Part shown: positions 54,016 to 62,624 of the stretch, piece by piece
Layout: the number at the start of each line of letters is the position of its first letter
Numbering within the stretch: position 1 is the stretch's first letter
Source: Bacteriovorax stolpii
GTDB lineage: Bacteria > Bdellovibrionota > UBA2428
Length of the DNA stretch: 64,000 nucleotides
Assembly (NCBI GenBank): GCA_945881775.1
Contig: CAMCVE010000014.1
Coordinates: forward strand, 1 to 64,000
Direction of reading: 5' to 3'
Made by a program: the position numbers and the translations under genes
Notes under the pieces: model-generated
The model's input: only the letters and a program-made list of their open reading frames with translations
The model's database searches: none
What the model was told of the DNA's origin: nothing

Positions 54016-55332
54016 ATGTCACCAGCCAAAAAAATTAACGTGAAACCCGCCGACGGCAAACTCGGCATCCTGCTTCCCGGAATGGGAGCCGTCGCCAGCA
54101 CCTTTATCGCAGGTGTGCTTTCATCGCGCAAAGGACTCACGCGTCCTTTCGGATCTCTCACCCAGATGGGCACCATCCGCATCGGAGCACGCTCCGAAGA
54201 ACGTTTCCCTCTGATCAATGAGTACGTTCCACTCGCTCAGCTCAAGGACATTGAGTTCGGTGGCTGGGACATCTTCCCCGACAACATGTTCGAGGTCTGC
54301 ACGAAGGCTGAAGTCCTCGAGACCAAGCACATCGAAGCAATCAAAGAAGAACTCTCTTCGATCAAGCCGATGCCTGCTGTCTTCTCGCCGAAGTACATCA
54401 AGAACATCACCGGTCCGAACCAGAAGACCGGAACGCTCTGGGAGAAAGCCCAAGCTCTGCGTGCCGATATCCAGAACTTCAAGAAAACCAAAAACTGCGC
54501 GCGTCTCGTGACTGTTTGGTGTGGTTCGACCGAAGCCTACTGCAAGCCCTCGAACGTCCACGCGACGATCGAAGCCTTTGAAGCGGGCCTCAAAGCCGAC
54601 TCCGAAGAGATCGCTCCATCCCAGATCTACGCTTATGCTTCGATCATGGAAGGAGTGCCTTTCTGCAACGGCGCTCCCAACCTCACGTTGGATATCCCTG
54701 CGTTCTTGCAACTCGCCAAAGAAAAAGGCGTTGCTATCTCGGGACGTGACTTCAAGACGGGCCAAACCCTCATGAAGACAATTCTCGCTCCTGGACTCAA
54801 GAGCCGCATGCTCGGTGTTGCGGGCTGGTACTCTACAAACATCCTCGGCAACCGCGACGGAGCCGTTCTCGATGATCCTGCGAACTTCAAGACCAAAGAA
54901 GAGTCTAAGCTCGGTGTTCTAGACACGATCTTCCAACCAAAGGTCTACCCAGAGCTCTACGCGAACCTCTACCACAAGGTCACGATCAACTATTACCCAC
55001 CTCGCGGCGACGCGAAGGAAGGTTGGGACAATATCGATATCTTCGGCTGGATGGGTTACCCCATGCAGATCAAAGTGAACTTCCTTTGCCGCGATTCTAT
55101 CCTCGCAGCGCCACTCGTTCTGGACCTCGCGCTCTTTAGCGATCTTTCGCAGCGCGCTGGTTTCTCAGGTATCCAAGAATGGCTGAGCTTCTACTACAAG
55201 GCTCCCTCTGTGAACGAGGGGAACGTGGTCGAGCACGACATCTTCATTCAGTCGATGAAGCTCAAGAACACGCTTCGCACGATGATGGGCGACGCTCCTG
55301 TCACTCACACGGACGACGCCGTCGAAGCCTGA
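54016..55332 (+). CDS. Inositol-3-phosphate synthase
   Basis: Converts glucose 6-phosphate to inositol 3-phosphate with bound NAD. The family motifs are visible: GKLGILLPGMGAVASTFIAGV (NAD site), GGWDIFPDN, KNCARLVTVWCGSTEAY and GRDFKTGQTLMKTILAPGL. It has 438 residues, as in the Ino1 family of many bacteria. It is followed by a terminator. The product may serve inositol lipids, which would fit the lipid-linked genes elsewhere in the window; this is inference. Confidence 0.94.
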   Translation: MSPAKKINVKPADGKLGILLPGMGAVASTFIAGVLSSRKGLTRPFGSLTQMGTIRIGARSEERFPLINEYVPLAQLKDIEFGGWDIFPDNMFEVCTKAEVLETKHIEAIKEELSSIKPMPAVFSPKYIKNITGPNQKTGTLWEKAQALRADIQNFKKTKNCARLVTVWCGSTEAYCKPSNVHATIEAFEAGLKADSEEIAPSQIYAYASIMEGVPFCNGAPNLTLDIPAFLQLAKEKGVAISGRDFKTGQTLMKTILAPGLKSRMLGVAGWYSTNILGNRDGAVLDDPANFKTKEESKLGVLDTIFQPKVYPELYANLYHKVTINYYPPRGDAKEGWDNIDIFGWMGYPMQIKVNFLCRDSILAAPLVLDLALFSDLSQRAGFSGIQEWLSFYYKAPSVNEGNVVEHDIFIQSMKLKNTLRTMMGDAPVTHTDDAVEA

Positions 55333-55363
55333 GGACATTCACTGTTTATCGAAGCTTTCAAAA

Positions 55364-55419
55364 CGGGGCTTTCGGGATTTTCTCTGAAAAGAGAAGACCC
55401 GAAGGCCCCGATTCTTTTT
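55364..55419 (+). terminator. Rho-independent terminator after inositol-phosphate synthase
   Basis: A long hairpin: CGGGGCTTTCGGG (from 55364) pairs with CCCGAAGGCCCCG (ending 55410), and inner TTCTCT/AGAGAA closes on GAAA. ATTCTTTTT follows. Confidence 0.9.
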
Positions 55420-55455
55420 CACCTCGAGCCGCAGTCGCTTTACACTTTGCCTGGG

Positions 55456-56361
55456 ATGAGCCATGGCTTGGCCCGTAGAATTGCCACTGTCGCAACCTAT
55501 CTGCTTCCTTCTATCCTCTTTGTGGGGCTCGTTATTCTTCTCGAACTGTTTGTTCCCCTTTCGTTTTTGTTTTCTGATTTTCTGATTCGAGGCGTGGCTC
55601 TTTCTCAGGCGATTCTCCTGGGCGCAATTCTTGCTGACACCTTCCGGCTCTTTCGTGGGAGTTTGAAGCATGGTCCTCGATATGTTCTCGTTTCGTCGGT
55701 TTTGGCTGTTGTGCTGACACTTGAAGCATGGCCGAATGCTACAATTCTTTTCACATGTGCTGCTTATGCGGCGATTCATGCCGCGGTCGATGCCCACCTG
55801 CGTCGACTAAGGTCGCAGAGTTCCAAACTTCAACTGGATCCTTTGCTGCTGCTCGGTCTCTTGGTCCTCGTGGTGCTCGGAGCGTGGGGCACGCCGTGGG
55901 CCGCTCTTGCTCTTCTGAGCGACGTCTGGAGTGACCCCTTCCTGAGCGGGCAACTCGCGCGCTCTTGTCTTTGGGCGGCCTTGGGTCCCTCGCTGCTTCC
56001 GGTGCTTCTACTGCATTTGGCCTATTCGCTTGCTGGACTCTGGGGTCTTTTGGCCTTGGGGCTCGGATTGCTCTCGGTCTTTGTGATTGTCGGAAATCGC
56101 TCTCCCACAGCTTTGCCCATGAAGAATCCCGAAGTCCGCGGATGGATCGCAGCCGCGTTTCACGCGGGCTTTGTGCCGGCGCTTGCTCTGCTCACCATTG
56201 GGACTCTTGCGACATGGCCCGAGAACATTCAGTGGGAACCGATCTACTTCTTTGTGATGCTTCTTGGATTTGGACTACGTAGCCTAGGTTGGAACCTGAA
56301 AATCCTCGTTTCTTTGGCGTGGGTCGTCTTGTGTGTCCAAGCAATTCTTGAGAGTCTCTAG
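55456..56361 (+). CDS. Polytopic membrane protein, hypothetical
   Basis: A 301-residue hydrophobic protein with about nine membrane helices, rich in Leu, Ala and Gly (LDPLLLLGLLVLVVLGAWG, GLWGLLALGLGLLSVFVIVG). I cannot assign a family and see no catalytic motif. The ATG at 55456 is preferred over the TTG at 55447. It ends 4 bp before purK. Confidence 0.72.
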   Translation: MSHGLARRIATVATYLLPSILFVGLVILLELFVPLSFLFSDFLIRGVALSQAILLGAILADTFRLFRGSLKHGPRYVLVSSVLAVVLTLEAWPNATILFTCAAYAAIHAAVDAHLRRLRSQSSKLQLDPLLLLGLLVLVVLGAWGTPWAALALLSDVWSDPFLSGQLARSCLWAALGPSLLPVLLLHLAYSLAGLWGLLALGLGLLSVFVIVGNRSPTALPMKNPEVRGWIAAAFHAGFVPALALLTIGTLATWPENIQWEPIYFFVMLLGFGLRSLGWNLKILVSLAWVVLCVQAILESL

Positions 56362-56365
56362 GCTC

Positions 56366-57568
56366 ATGACGAGAGAGCGCAAAAGCATCGGAATCTTGGG
56401 CGGTGGCCAGCTCGCGCTGATGCTTGCCCAAGCCGCGCATGATCTAGGACACGACGTGGTGGGCCTCATCAAAAGTCTCGATGAACCCCTCGCGCAGCTG
56501 TCCTTCGTGCGCGTTCTCACTGCGGAATCGCTTACAGATTTTGCCAGATCGATCGATGTTCTGTGCTTTGAAAGTGAGTTTTTTGATTTGCGCCAGGTCG
56601 AGGCCATTCGCGCCATCAAGCCGGAAGTTTCGCTACGACCTGGTATCGACACCATGTTGCGTCTTCGCGACAAACTCGAACAAAAGAAACTTTTTGAAAC
56701 GCTCTCAATCGCTCAGCCCGACTACTTGGAACTCCGTGAGAGCCATTTTGATTCGGACCTTGCTGAGGCTGCGCAACTTTTTAGCGAGGGCTTTGTCGTG
56801 AAGCGGGCGCTCGGTGGCTACGACGGCAAAGGCAATTTTTTCATAGAGGAGACTCGCGCGGCCACTCAGCACTCAGGCTTGCGCGACTTCTGCGAAAGAG
56901 GGTTCTCGGAATCTTCTCGTCTGTATGCCGAGCAGCGCGTCGATTTTGATCACGAGCTCGCCATTGTGGCAGTTGTGTCGGCATCGCGAGGCGAGTTTAT
57001 TAGCTATCCGCTGATGCTCACCAAGCAGGTTTCAGGTGCGTGTCAGGAAGTGTGGGGGCCCGCCGTACCTATGGGTGTCGAAGCTGAGTACGCTCTTCAG
57101 GCTTCGCGGTGGGCCATGAGTATTGCTAAGAATTGTCCGGACCTCGCGTGCTTTGCTCTAGAGTTTTTCCTTGATCGCGAGAAAGGGCTCTTGGTGAATG
57201 AGCTCGCCCCGCGAGTGCACAACAGCGGGCATTTCACGCTTCTCGAGCGCGAGCGTTCTCAGTTTCACAATCACATTCGCTCTCTCGTGGATGAGTCGCT
57301 TGCACCCTTTAACCCTCACGGTTTCTATCTCATGCGCAACTTGCTTTCCCCCAAAGAACTGGGTTCTAGGCCCGTTGATCCCGAGCAGGTCGAAGAACTC
57401 AAGGTCCTCTGGCCTGGCGAATTCGCCTGGTACGGCAAGACGATACTCGCCCCTGGGCGCAAGATGGGACATGTGAGTCTCCGCCAAGAAGACGCAAAAG
57501 CGATCGAAAAAGCACGACTCGACCTTGAATCCCGAGAGCCTGGCTTCTGGGGACGCCTCAAAGCCTAG
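56366..57568 (+). CDS. purK: N5-carboxyaminoimidazole ribonucleotide synthase
   Basis: An ATP-grasp enzyme making N5-CAIR from AIR, ATP and bicarbonate in purine synthesis. It has the N-terminal GILGGGQLALMLAQAA, the ATP-grasp VVKRALGGYDGKGNF and the metal site ALEFFLDREKGLLVNELAPRVHNSGHFT. It has 400 residues, slightly long. The start is ATG 56366. Its partner purE lies about 4.5 kb downstream, after the liv genes. Confidence 0.95.
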   Translation: MTRERKSIGILGGGQLALMLAQAAHDLGHDVVGLIKSLDEPLAQLSFVRVLTAESLTDFARSIDVLCFESEFFDLRQVEAIRAIKPEVSLRPGIDTMLRLRDKLEQKKLFETLSIAQPDYLELRESHFDSDLAEAAQLFSEGFVVKRALGGYDGKGNFFIEETRAATQHSGLRDFCERGFSESSRLYAEQRVDFDHELAIVAVVSASRGEFISYPLMLTKQVSGACQEVWGPAVPMGVEAEYALQASRWAMSIAKNCPDLACFALEFFLDREKGLLVNELAPRVHNSGHFTLLERERSQFHNHIRSLVDESLAPFNPHGFYLMRNLLSPKELGSRPVDPEQVEELKVLWPGEFAWYGKTILAPGRKMGHVSLRQEDAKAIEKARLDLESREPGFWGRLKA

Positions 57569-57637
57569 ACTCTAGCCCAGCGCCCTTAAAAATGAGGCCA
57601 TCTTGATCACCTGAGAGGCATGATTTAAGGTTTGGCC

Positions 57638-58771
57638 ATGGTCGCAAACTTCCGCAAAAATCTCGTAATTTCGGCAATTCTCGCGGTCTCCACCGCTTTC
57701 TCGGCGTCCCTTAGCGCCGCCCCGACACTGAAGGTTGGGATCTACCTCCCGATGTCAGGCCGCACCGCAAGCTTCGGCGCGGATGTCTACTCTGGCATGA
57801 AGATGGCTATCGACGAGATCAACAAGGCCGGCAAAGTGAAGATCAACGCCATTCTCGAAGACGAGAAATCCGAGCCCACCGATTCCGCTAATGCCGTCAA
57901 GAAGCTCATCAACATCGACAAAGTGAACATCGTCCTTGGAAGCGTGGCTTCCTCGAACACCAACGCTGCAGCACCGATCGCACAAGCGGCAAAGATCCCT
58001 CTCATGACTCCCGCTTCGACAAATCCCAACGTCACTAAGAACGGCGAGTACATCTCGCGCATTTGTTTCATCGACGACTTCCAGGGATCGGCGCTCGCGA
58101 AGTTCGCGAAGAACGATCTCAAGGCGACAAAAGCTGCAATCGTCCTCGACTCAGCTTCAGACTATTCGCAAGGTCTCTCAGCTGCGTTCCGCAAAGAGTT
58201 CAAAGCTCTAGGCGGAGAAATCGTGACCGAAGTTTCCTATCAAGCCGGCGATCAGGACTTCTCTTCGCAGCTCACCAAGATCCGTACGAAGAAGCCAGAG
58301 GTTATCTTCGTTCCTGGCTACTACTCCGAAGTTGGCAATATGATGCGCCAAGCGACTAAGCTCAAAGTCAAAGGCCCCTTCATCGGTGGCGACGGCTGGT
58401 CCGCTGACGAACTCGCGCAACTCGCGGGCGACGGGATTGAAGGCCACTTCTACTCCGCGCACTTCTCTCACGAAGACACCGACCCAGCAGTTCAAGGTTT
58501 CGTGAAAAAGTATAAGTCCCTCATGAAAAAGAACCCGTCTGATATGGCTGCGCTTGGTTATGATGCGATCTATTTCGCCGCCGACGTCTTCAAACGCAAC
58601 GGCTTCAAGACCGATGCGGAAGGCCTCAAGAACGCCATCAACACCACGAAGAACTATCCAGGAATCACGGGTAACATCACCCTAGATTCCGATCGCAACG
58701 CGACGAAGCCACTCGTGATCATTGCTACCCATAAAGGCGGCCACAAGTTCAAGCAACGCGTCCAGCCTTGA
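57638..58771 (+). CDS. livJ: Branched-chain amino acid ABC transporter, periplasmic binding protein
   Basis: A 377-residue exported binding protein of the LivJ type. It has a signal peptide (LVISAILAVSTAFSASLSA), then the family core (LKVGIYLPMSGRTASFGADVYSGMKMAIDEIN, VLGSVASSNTNAAAPIAQAAKIPLMTPASTNP). AAGG precedes ATG 57638. It heads livJHMGF. The ligand may be leucine, isoleucine and valine or another amino acid or amide. Confidence 0.94.
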   Translation: MVANFRKNLVISAILAVSTAFSASLSAAPTLKVGIYLPMSGRTASFGADVYSGMKMAIDEINKAGKVKINAILEDEKSEPTDSANAVKKLINIDKVNIVLGSVASSNTNAAAPIAQAAKIPLMTPASTNPNVTKNGEYISRICFIDDFQGSALAKFAKNDLKATKAAIVLDSASDYSQGLSAAFRKEFKALGGEIVTEVSYQAGDQDFSSQLTKIRTKKPEVIFVPGYYSEVGNMMRQATKLKVKGPFIGGDGWSADELAQLAGDGIEGHFYSAHFSHEDTDPAVQGFVKKYKSLMKKNPSDMAALGYDAIYFAADVFKRNGFKTDAEGLKNAINTTKNYPGITGNITLDSDRNATKPLVIIATHKGGHKFKQRVQP

Positions 58772-58782
58772 GCGAAGATTGA

Positions 58783-59682
58783 ATGAGTGAATTCGTTCAG
58801 TATCTCGTCAACGGCTTTGCGCAAGGTTCGATCTACGCTTTGATCGCTCTCGGGTACACCATGGTGTACGGCATCTTGAAGCTGATTAACTTTGCGCACG
58901 GTGAGATCTACATGATCGGTGGCTACTGCGGAATTTTCCTGCTGAGCACGCTGGGTTTGCCGTTCTGGGCAGCTTTAATGCTTGCCATGCCGATCGTAGG
59001 CATCTTCGCCGTTCTTATTGAGCGCTTCGCCTATCGTCCGCTTCGCGGAGCTCCTCGCATCGCGCCGCTCATCACGGCCATTGGCGTCTCCATTGTTCTG
59101 CTCGAGCTCACGCGTCTGGTCGCGGGCGCTCAGCCTCGTCCTTTTCCTCAGCCTTTCGAGGACATGAGTTACGAGCTCGGCAACTGGATCCCCGCCCTCG
59201 ACGGCGTCATCATTCAACGCAACCAAATCATGGTCTTCATCATCGCTATCGTACTAATGGTGCTGCTGAACGCCATCGTCATGAAAACAAAGATCGGTCG
59301 CGCCATGCGTGCGCTCTCGATGGATTTCGATGCGAGCCGCCTTATGGGTGTTCCCATAGACCGCGTGATCGCGTTTACATTTTTCATTGGAGCTTCGCTT
59401 GCGGGCGCAGGAGGCATGCTCGTGGGGATGTACTACAACCAAGTTGAGCCCTACATGGGACAACTCGCGGGGCTCAAGGCCTTCACGGCCGCTGTCCTCG
59501 GAGGCATCGGCGTGATACCGGGCGCTGTCATTGGCGCGTTTATCTTGAGCATTTCTGAAGCGCTTGTCGTGGGATACAGCGAGAGCTCGTATCGAGATGC
59601 GATCGCGTTCGCGATTCTCATCGTTGTTCTGATGTTCCGCCCCTGGGGTATCCTCGGCCGTCCGGAGCGCGTGAAGGTATGA
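58783..59682 (+). CDS. livH: Branched-chain amino acid ABC transporter permease LivH
   Basis: A 299-residue inner-membrane permease. The opening QYLVNGFAQGSIYALIALGYTMVYGILKLINFAHGE is typical of LivH, and the ABC-contact segment is MRALSMDFDASRLMGVPIDRVIAFTF. It has about eight helices. Its stop overlaps livM (ATGA). Confidence 0.95.
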   Translation: MSEFVQYLVNGFAQGSIYALIALGYTMVYGILKLINFAHGEIYMIGGYCGIFLLSTLGLPFWAALMLAMPIVGIFAVLIERFAYRPLRGAPRIAPLITAIGVSIVLLELTRLVAGAQPRPFPQPFEDMSYELGNWIPALDGVIIQRNQIMVFIIAIVLMVLLNAIVMKTKIGRAMRALSMDFDASRLMGVPIDRVIAFTFFIGASLAGAGGMLVGMYYNQVEPYMGQLAGLKAFTAAVLGGIGVIPGAVIGAFILSISEALVVGYSESSYRDAIAFAILIVVLMFRPWGILGRPERVKV

Positions 59683-60572
59683 ACTATCTCGATTATCTGA
59701 TTCCGCTTTTGCAGCTTCTTTGCATGAACGTGATCCTTGCGGCATCCCTCAACGTCATTAACGGATACTGTGGCCTGTTCTCGATCGGTCATGCCGGATT
59801 TTTTGCGATCGGCGCCTATGCGGCCGCGGCGGGTAGCAAGCTTTTAATGCCTGAATTTGCGGCCGCTCAGCCCGCACTCGCACTCATTGCTTGCGTGATG
59901 ATCGGAGCCGCCGCGGCTGGCCTCGCAGGTCTTGTGGTCGGGATTCCTTGTCTGCGTCTGACGGGGGATTATCTGGCGATTGCAACAGTAGGCTTTGGCG
60001 AAATTATCCGTATTGTGCTTCTCAACACTGAAGCCGTTGGAGCCTCGAGAGGTTTCCCTGGCATTGTGCTGCTCACAGGCAAATGGTTCCCGCTCTGGGT
60101 GCTTCTTTTCACCGTGGGGAGTCTCTATTTTATCCATCGTCTCATGCGCTCGAGCACGGGTCGTGCGATTCTCTCGATTCGCGAAGACGAGATCGCAGCT
60201 CGCTCCATGGGCATCAATGTTCGTTTCTATAAGACCTTTGCCTTCGTCGTGGGAGCGTTCTTTGCGGGCCTCTCCGGAGGATTCTTTGCCCATCACTCTC
60301 AGTTCATTCATCCCTCGAACTTCAACTTTATGATTTCTGTGATGGTGCTTCTAATGATCGTTGTGGGGGGTATGGGCTCACAAATGGGCGCCGTTCTGGG
60401 TGCGATCATCGTCACACTCCTCCCGGAGGCGCTTCGTTTCTCTGAAACACTTTCTTCCATTCGCATGCTCATCTTCGGACTCATCATGATTCTCGTAGTT
60501 CTTTGGCAACCGCAAGGACTCATGGGCTTCTACCGCAAACTTTTCGCAACCCGGAAGGCTGAACACGCATGA
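59679..60572 (+). CDS. livM: Branched-chain amino acid ABC transporter permease LivM
   Basis: A 297-residue permease partner. It has the LivM opening (LAASLNVINGYCGLFSIGHAGFFAIGAYAAA), LRLTGDYLAIATVGFGEIIRIV, and the coupling loop ILSIREDEIAARSMGINVRFYKTFAFV. Its stop overlaps livG. Confidence 0.95.
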   Translation: MNYLDYLIPLLQLLCMNVILAASLNVINGYCGLFSIGHAGFFAIGAYAAAAGSKLLMPEFAAAQPALALIACVMIGAAAAGLAGLVVGIPCLRLTGDYLAIATVGFGEIIRIVLLNTEAVGASRGFPGIVLLTGKWFPLWVLLFTVGSLYFIHRLMRSSTGRAILSIREDEIAARSMGINVRFYKTFAFVVGAFFAGLSGGFFAHHSQFIHPSNFNFMISVMVLLMIVVGGMGSQMGAVLGAIIVTLLPEALRFSETLSSIRMLIFGLIMILVVLWQPQGLMGFYRKLFATRKAEHA

Positions 60573-61354
60573 GTGCACTTCTCGATATCGCAGCACTCAC
60601 AATTCGCTTTGGTGGTCTGGTGGCAGTCAACAGGGTCGACATCAAGATCGAGAAGGGCGAGCTCGTGGGCCTCATCGGCCCCAACGGCGCTGGCAAGACG
60701 ACTTGTTTCAATATGCTTACGGGCGTTTATGAGCCCACATCGGGAACGATCTGTCTCGAGGGCAAGAATATTAACGGGCTTGCGCCCCACCAAATTTGTT
60801 CCAAAGGAGTCGCGCGCACTTTTCAGAATATTCGACTCTTTAAGTCCATGACCGTGCTCGAAAACCTTCTGGTCTCTCTGCACCGCGAGCGTGGTTACTC
60901 TCTTGCGGAGGCTCTCTTCGGGCTCGGTCGTTTTGGAAAACGCGAACAAGAGATGCGCACAAAAGCCATGGAGATCCTTCGCATGCTAGGTCTCGATCAC
61001 CGTGCCCATTTGCCGGCATCGAGTCTGCCCTACGGCGAACAACGCAAGGTCGAAATCGCTCGAGCGCTGGCTACTTCTCCTAAGCTACTGCTGCTCGATG
61101 AGCCTGCTGCAGGCATGAACCCGTCTGAGACGGCTCAGCTCGCCAAAGACATCCAGAAAATTCGTAAGGATTTCGACATCACCGTGCTCCTTATTGAGCA
61201 CGACATGAGTCTTGTCATGAAAATCTGCGAACGCATTTATGTCCTCGACTATGGTCAGCTCATTGCCCAAGGCAAACCGGAAGAGATCAAGCGCGATCCT
61301 CGTGTGATCGAAGCCTATCTCGGTGGCGGCCTTGGAGGAGAGCAGCATGCTTAA
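60569..61354 (+). CDS. livG: Branched-chain amino acid ABC transporter ATPase LivG
   Basis: A 261-residue ATPase. Walker A is GPNGAGKTT, the signature region LPYGEQRKVEIARAL and Walker B LLLLDEPAAGMN are present. It overlaps livM at its start and livF at its end. Confidence 0.96.
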   Translation: MSALLDIAALTIRFGGLVAVNRVDIKIEKGELVGLIGPNGAGKTTCFNMLTGVYEPTSGTICLEGKNINGLAPHQICSKGVARTFQNIRLFKSMTVLENLLVSLHRERGYSLAEALFGLGRFGKREQEMRTKAMEILRMLGLDHRAHLPASSLPYGEQRKVEIARALATSPKLLLLDEPAAGMNPSETAQLAKDIQKIRKDFDITVLLIEHDMSLVMKICERIYVLDYGQLIAQGKPEEIKRDPRVIEAYLGGGLGGEQHA

Positions 61355-62072
61355 GGTGAATTCTATTGGAGTGAGTTACGGTGCTGTTCGAGCTCTTTTT
61401 GACGTGAGTCTCGAAGTCAAGCGGGGCGAGATCGTAACTCTCCTTGGATCAAACGGCGCAGGCAAAACAACCACGCTTCGGGCGATCTCCGGGCTCGTGC
61501 CCACAAACAAGGGCCAGATCCATTGGAAGGACCAAGATCTCGCTATCTTTAACGGACAAGCTCACCGCATCGTGCAATCAGGCCTTTCACATTCTCCCGA
61601 GGGGCGACGTATTTTTTCTGGTCTCAGCGTCAAAGAAAATCTCGAGATGGGTGCGTACATTCGCTCGCGCAAAACAACCCAAGACAAACTTGCCATCGAA
61701 GAAGACTACGAGAAGGTCTTTACGCTCTTTCCTCGTCTTAAAGAACGCCTTCCCCAACTCGGCGGCACGCTAAGCGGCGGCGAGCAGCAGATGCTCGCAA
61801 TTGCCCGCGCGCTTATGCAACGCCCCGAGCTTCTCATGCTCGATGAACCCTCTCTTGGCATCGCGCCACTACTCGTGGAAGCAATTTTCAAAGCGCTCGT
61901 CGAAATCAACAAGCAGGGCGTGACCATTCTCCTTGTCGAGCAAAACGCGGCAGCCGCGCTCTCGATCGCCCACCGCGCTTACGTGCTCGAGACCGGACAC
62001 ACCACTCTGACAGGGTCGGCTGCAGAGCTGGCGAACAACCCCAAGATCCGCGAAGCCTACTTAGGAGCCTGA
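61347..62072 (+). CDS. livF: Branched-chain amino acid ABC transporter ATPase LivF
   Basis: A 241-residue ATPase. Walker A is GSNGAGKTT, the signature is LSGGEQQMLAIARAL and Walker B is LLMLDEPSLGIAP. The start at 61347 follows GGAGGAG and overlaps the end of livG by 8 bp. purE follows 6 bp later. Confidence 0.96.
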   Translation: MLKVNSIGVSYGAVRALFDVSLEVKRGEIVTLLGSNGAGKTTTLRAISGLVPTNKGQIHWKDQDLAIFNGQAHRIVQSGLSHSPEGRRIFSGLSVKENLEMGAYIRSRKTTQDKLAIEEDYEKVFTLFPRLKERLPQLGGTLSGGEQQMLAIARALMQRPELLMLDEPSLGIAPLLVEAIFKALVEINKQGVTILLVEQNAAAALSIAHRAYVLETGHTTLTGSAAELANNPKIREAYLGA

Positions 62073-62078
62073 GATTTT

Positions 62079-62567
62079 ATGAGCACACCTCAACCGAAGA
62101 TCGCAGTTCTGATGGGCAGCACAACCGACTGGGAGTGGATGCAAAAATGCGTCGATGTCCTCAAAGAATTCGGCGCTTCGTTTCATGCGCAAGTGCTGTC
62201 TGCTCATCGCAGCCCTCAGGAGATGCTCGACTTTTCAAAAGCGGCGGCATCAAACGGATATTCCGTGATCATCGCGGGCGCGGGTGGGGCGGCTCACCTG
62301 CCTGGCATGATTGCCGCTGCGACGACGCTCCCCGTGATCGGCGTACCCTGTCCCGTGGGACCTCTCGCAGGCCAGGATGCACTCTACTCAATTGTGCAGA
62401 TGCCTCGTGGCGTACCTGTGGCAACGGTGGGCATCGGCAATGCGGCAAATGCGGCGCTCCTCGCGCTCAGGATCCTCGCGCTCCAGGATAAATCTCTTTC
62501 CTTGAAGCTCGCGAGCTACGCTGAAACGCAGAAGCAGGCCGCTCTCTCGTCAAAACTTGATTTTTAG
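62079..62567 (+). CDS. purE: N5-carboxyaminoimidazole ribonucleotide mutase
   Basis: Moves the carboxyl group of N5-CAIR to give CAIR. The motifs are VLMGSTTDWEWM, VLSAHRSPQEM (His active site), IIAGAGGAAHLPGMIAAAT and the GNAANAALLA segment. It has 162 residues. It is in the same tight run as the liv genes and works with PurK encoded upstream of them. Confidence 0.96.
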   Translation: MSTPQPKIAVLMGSTTDWEWMQKCVDVLKEFGASFHAQVLSAHRSPQEMLDFSKAAASNGYSVIIAGAGGAAHLPGMIAAATTLPVIGVPCPVGPLAGQDALYSIVQMPRGVPVATVGIGNAANAALLALRILALQDKSLSLKLASYAETQKQAALSSKLDF

Positions 62568-62624
62568 TGGCCTCTTAATCAAATCTTTATCCGGCCCGCA
62601 TCCGACCCACGTTAGATTGAACAG

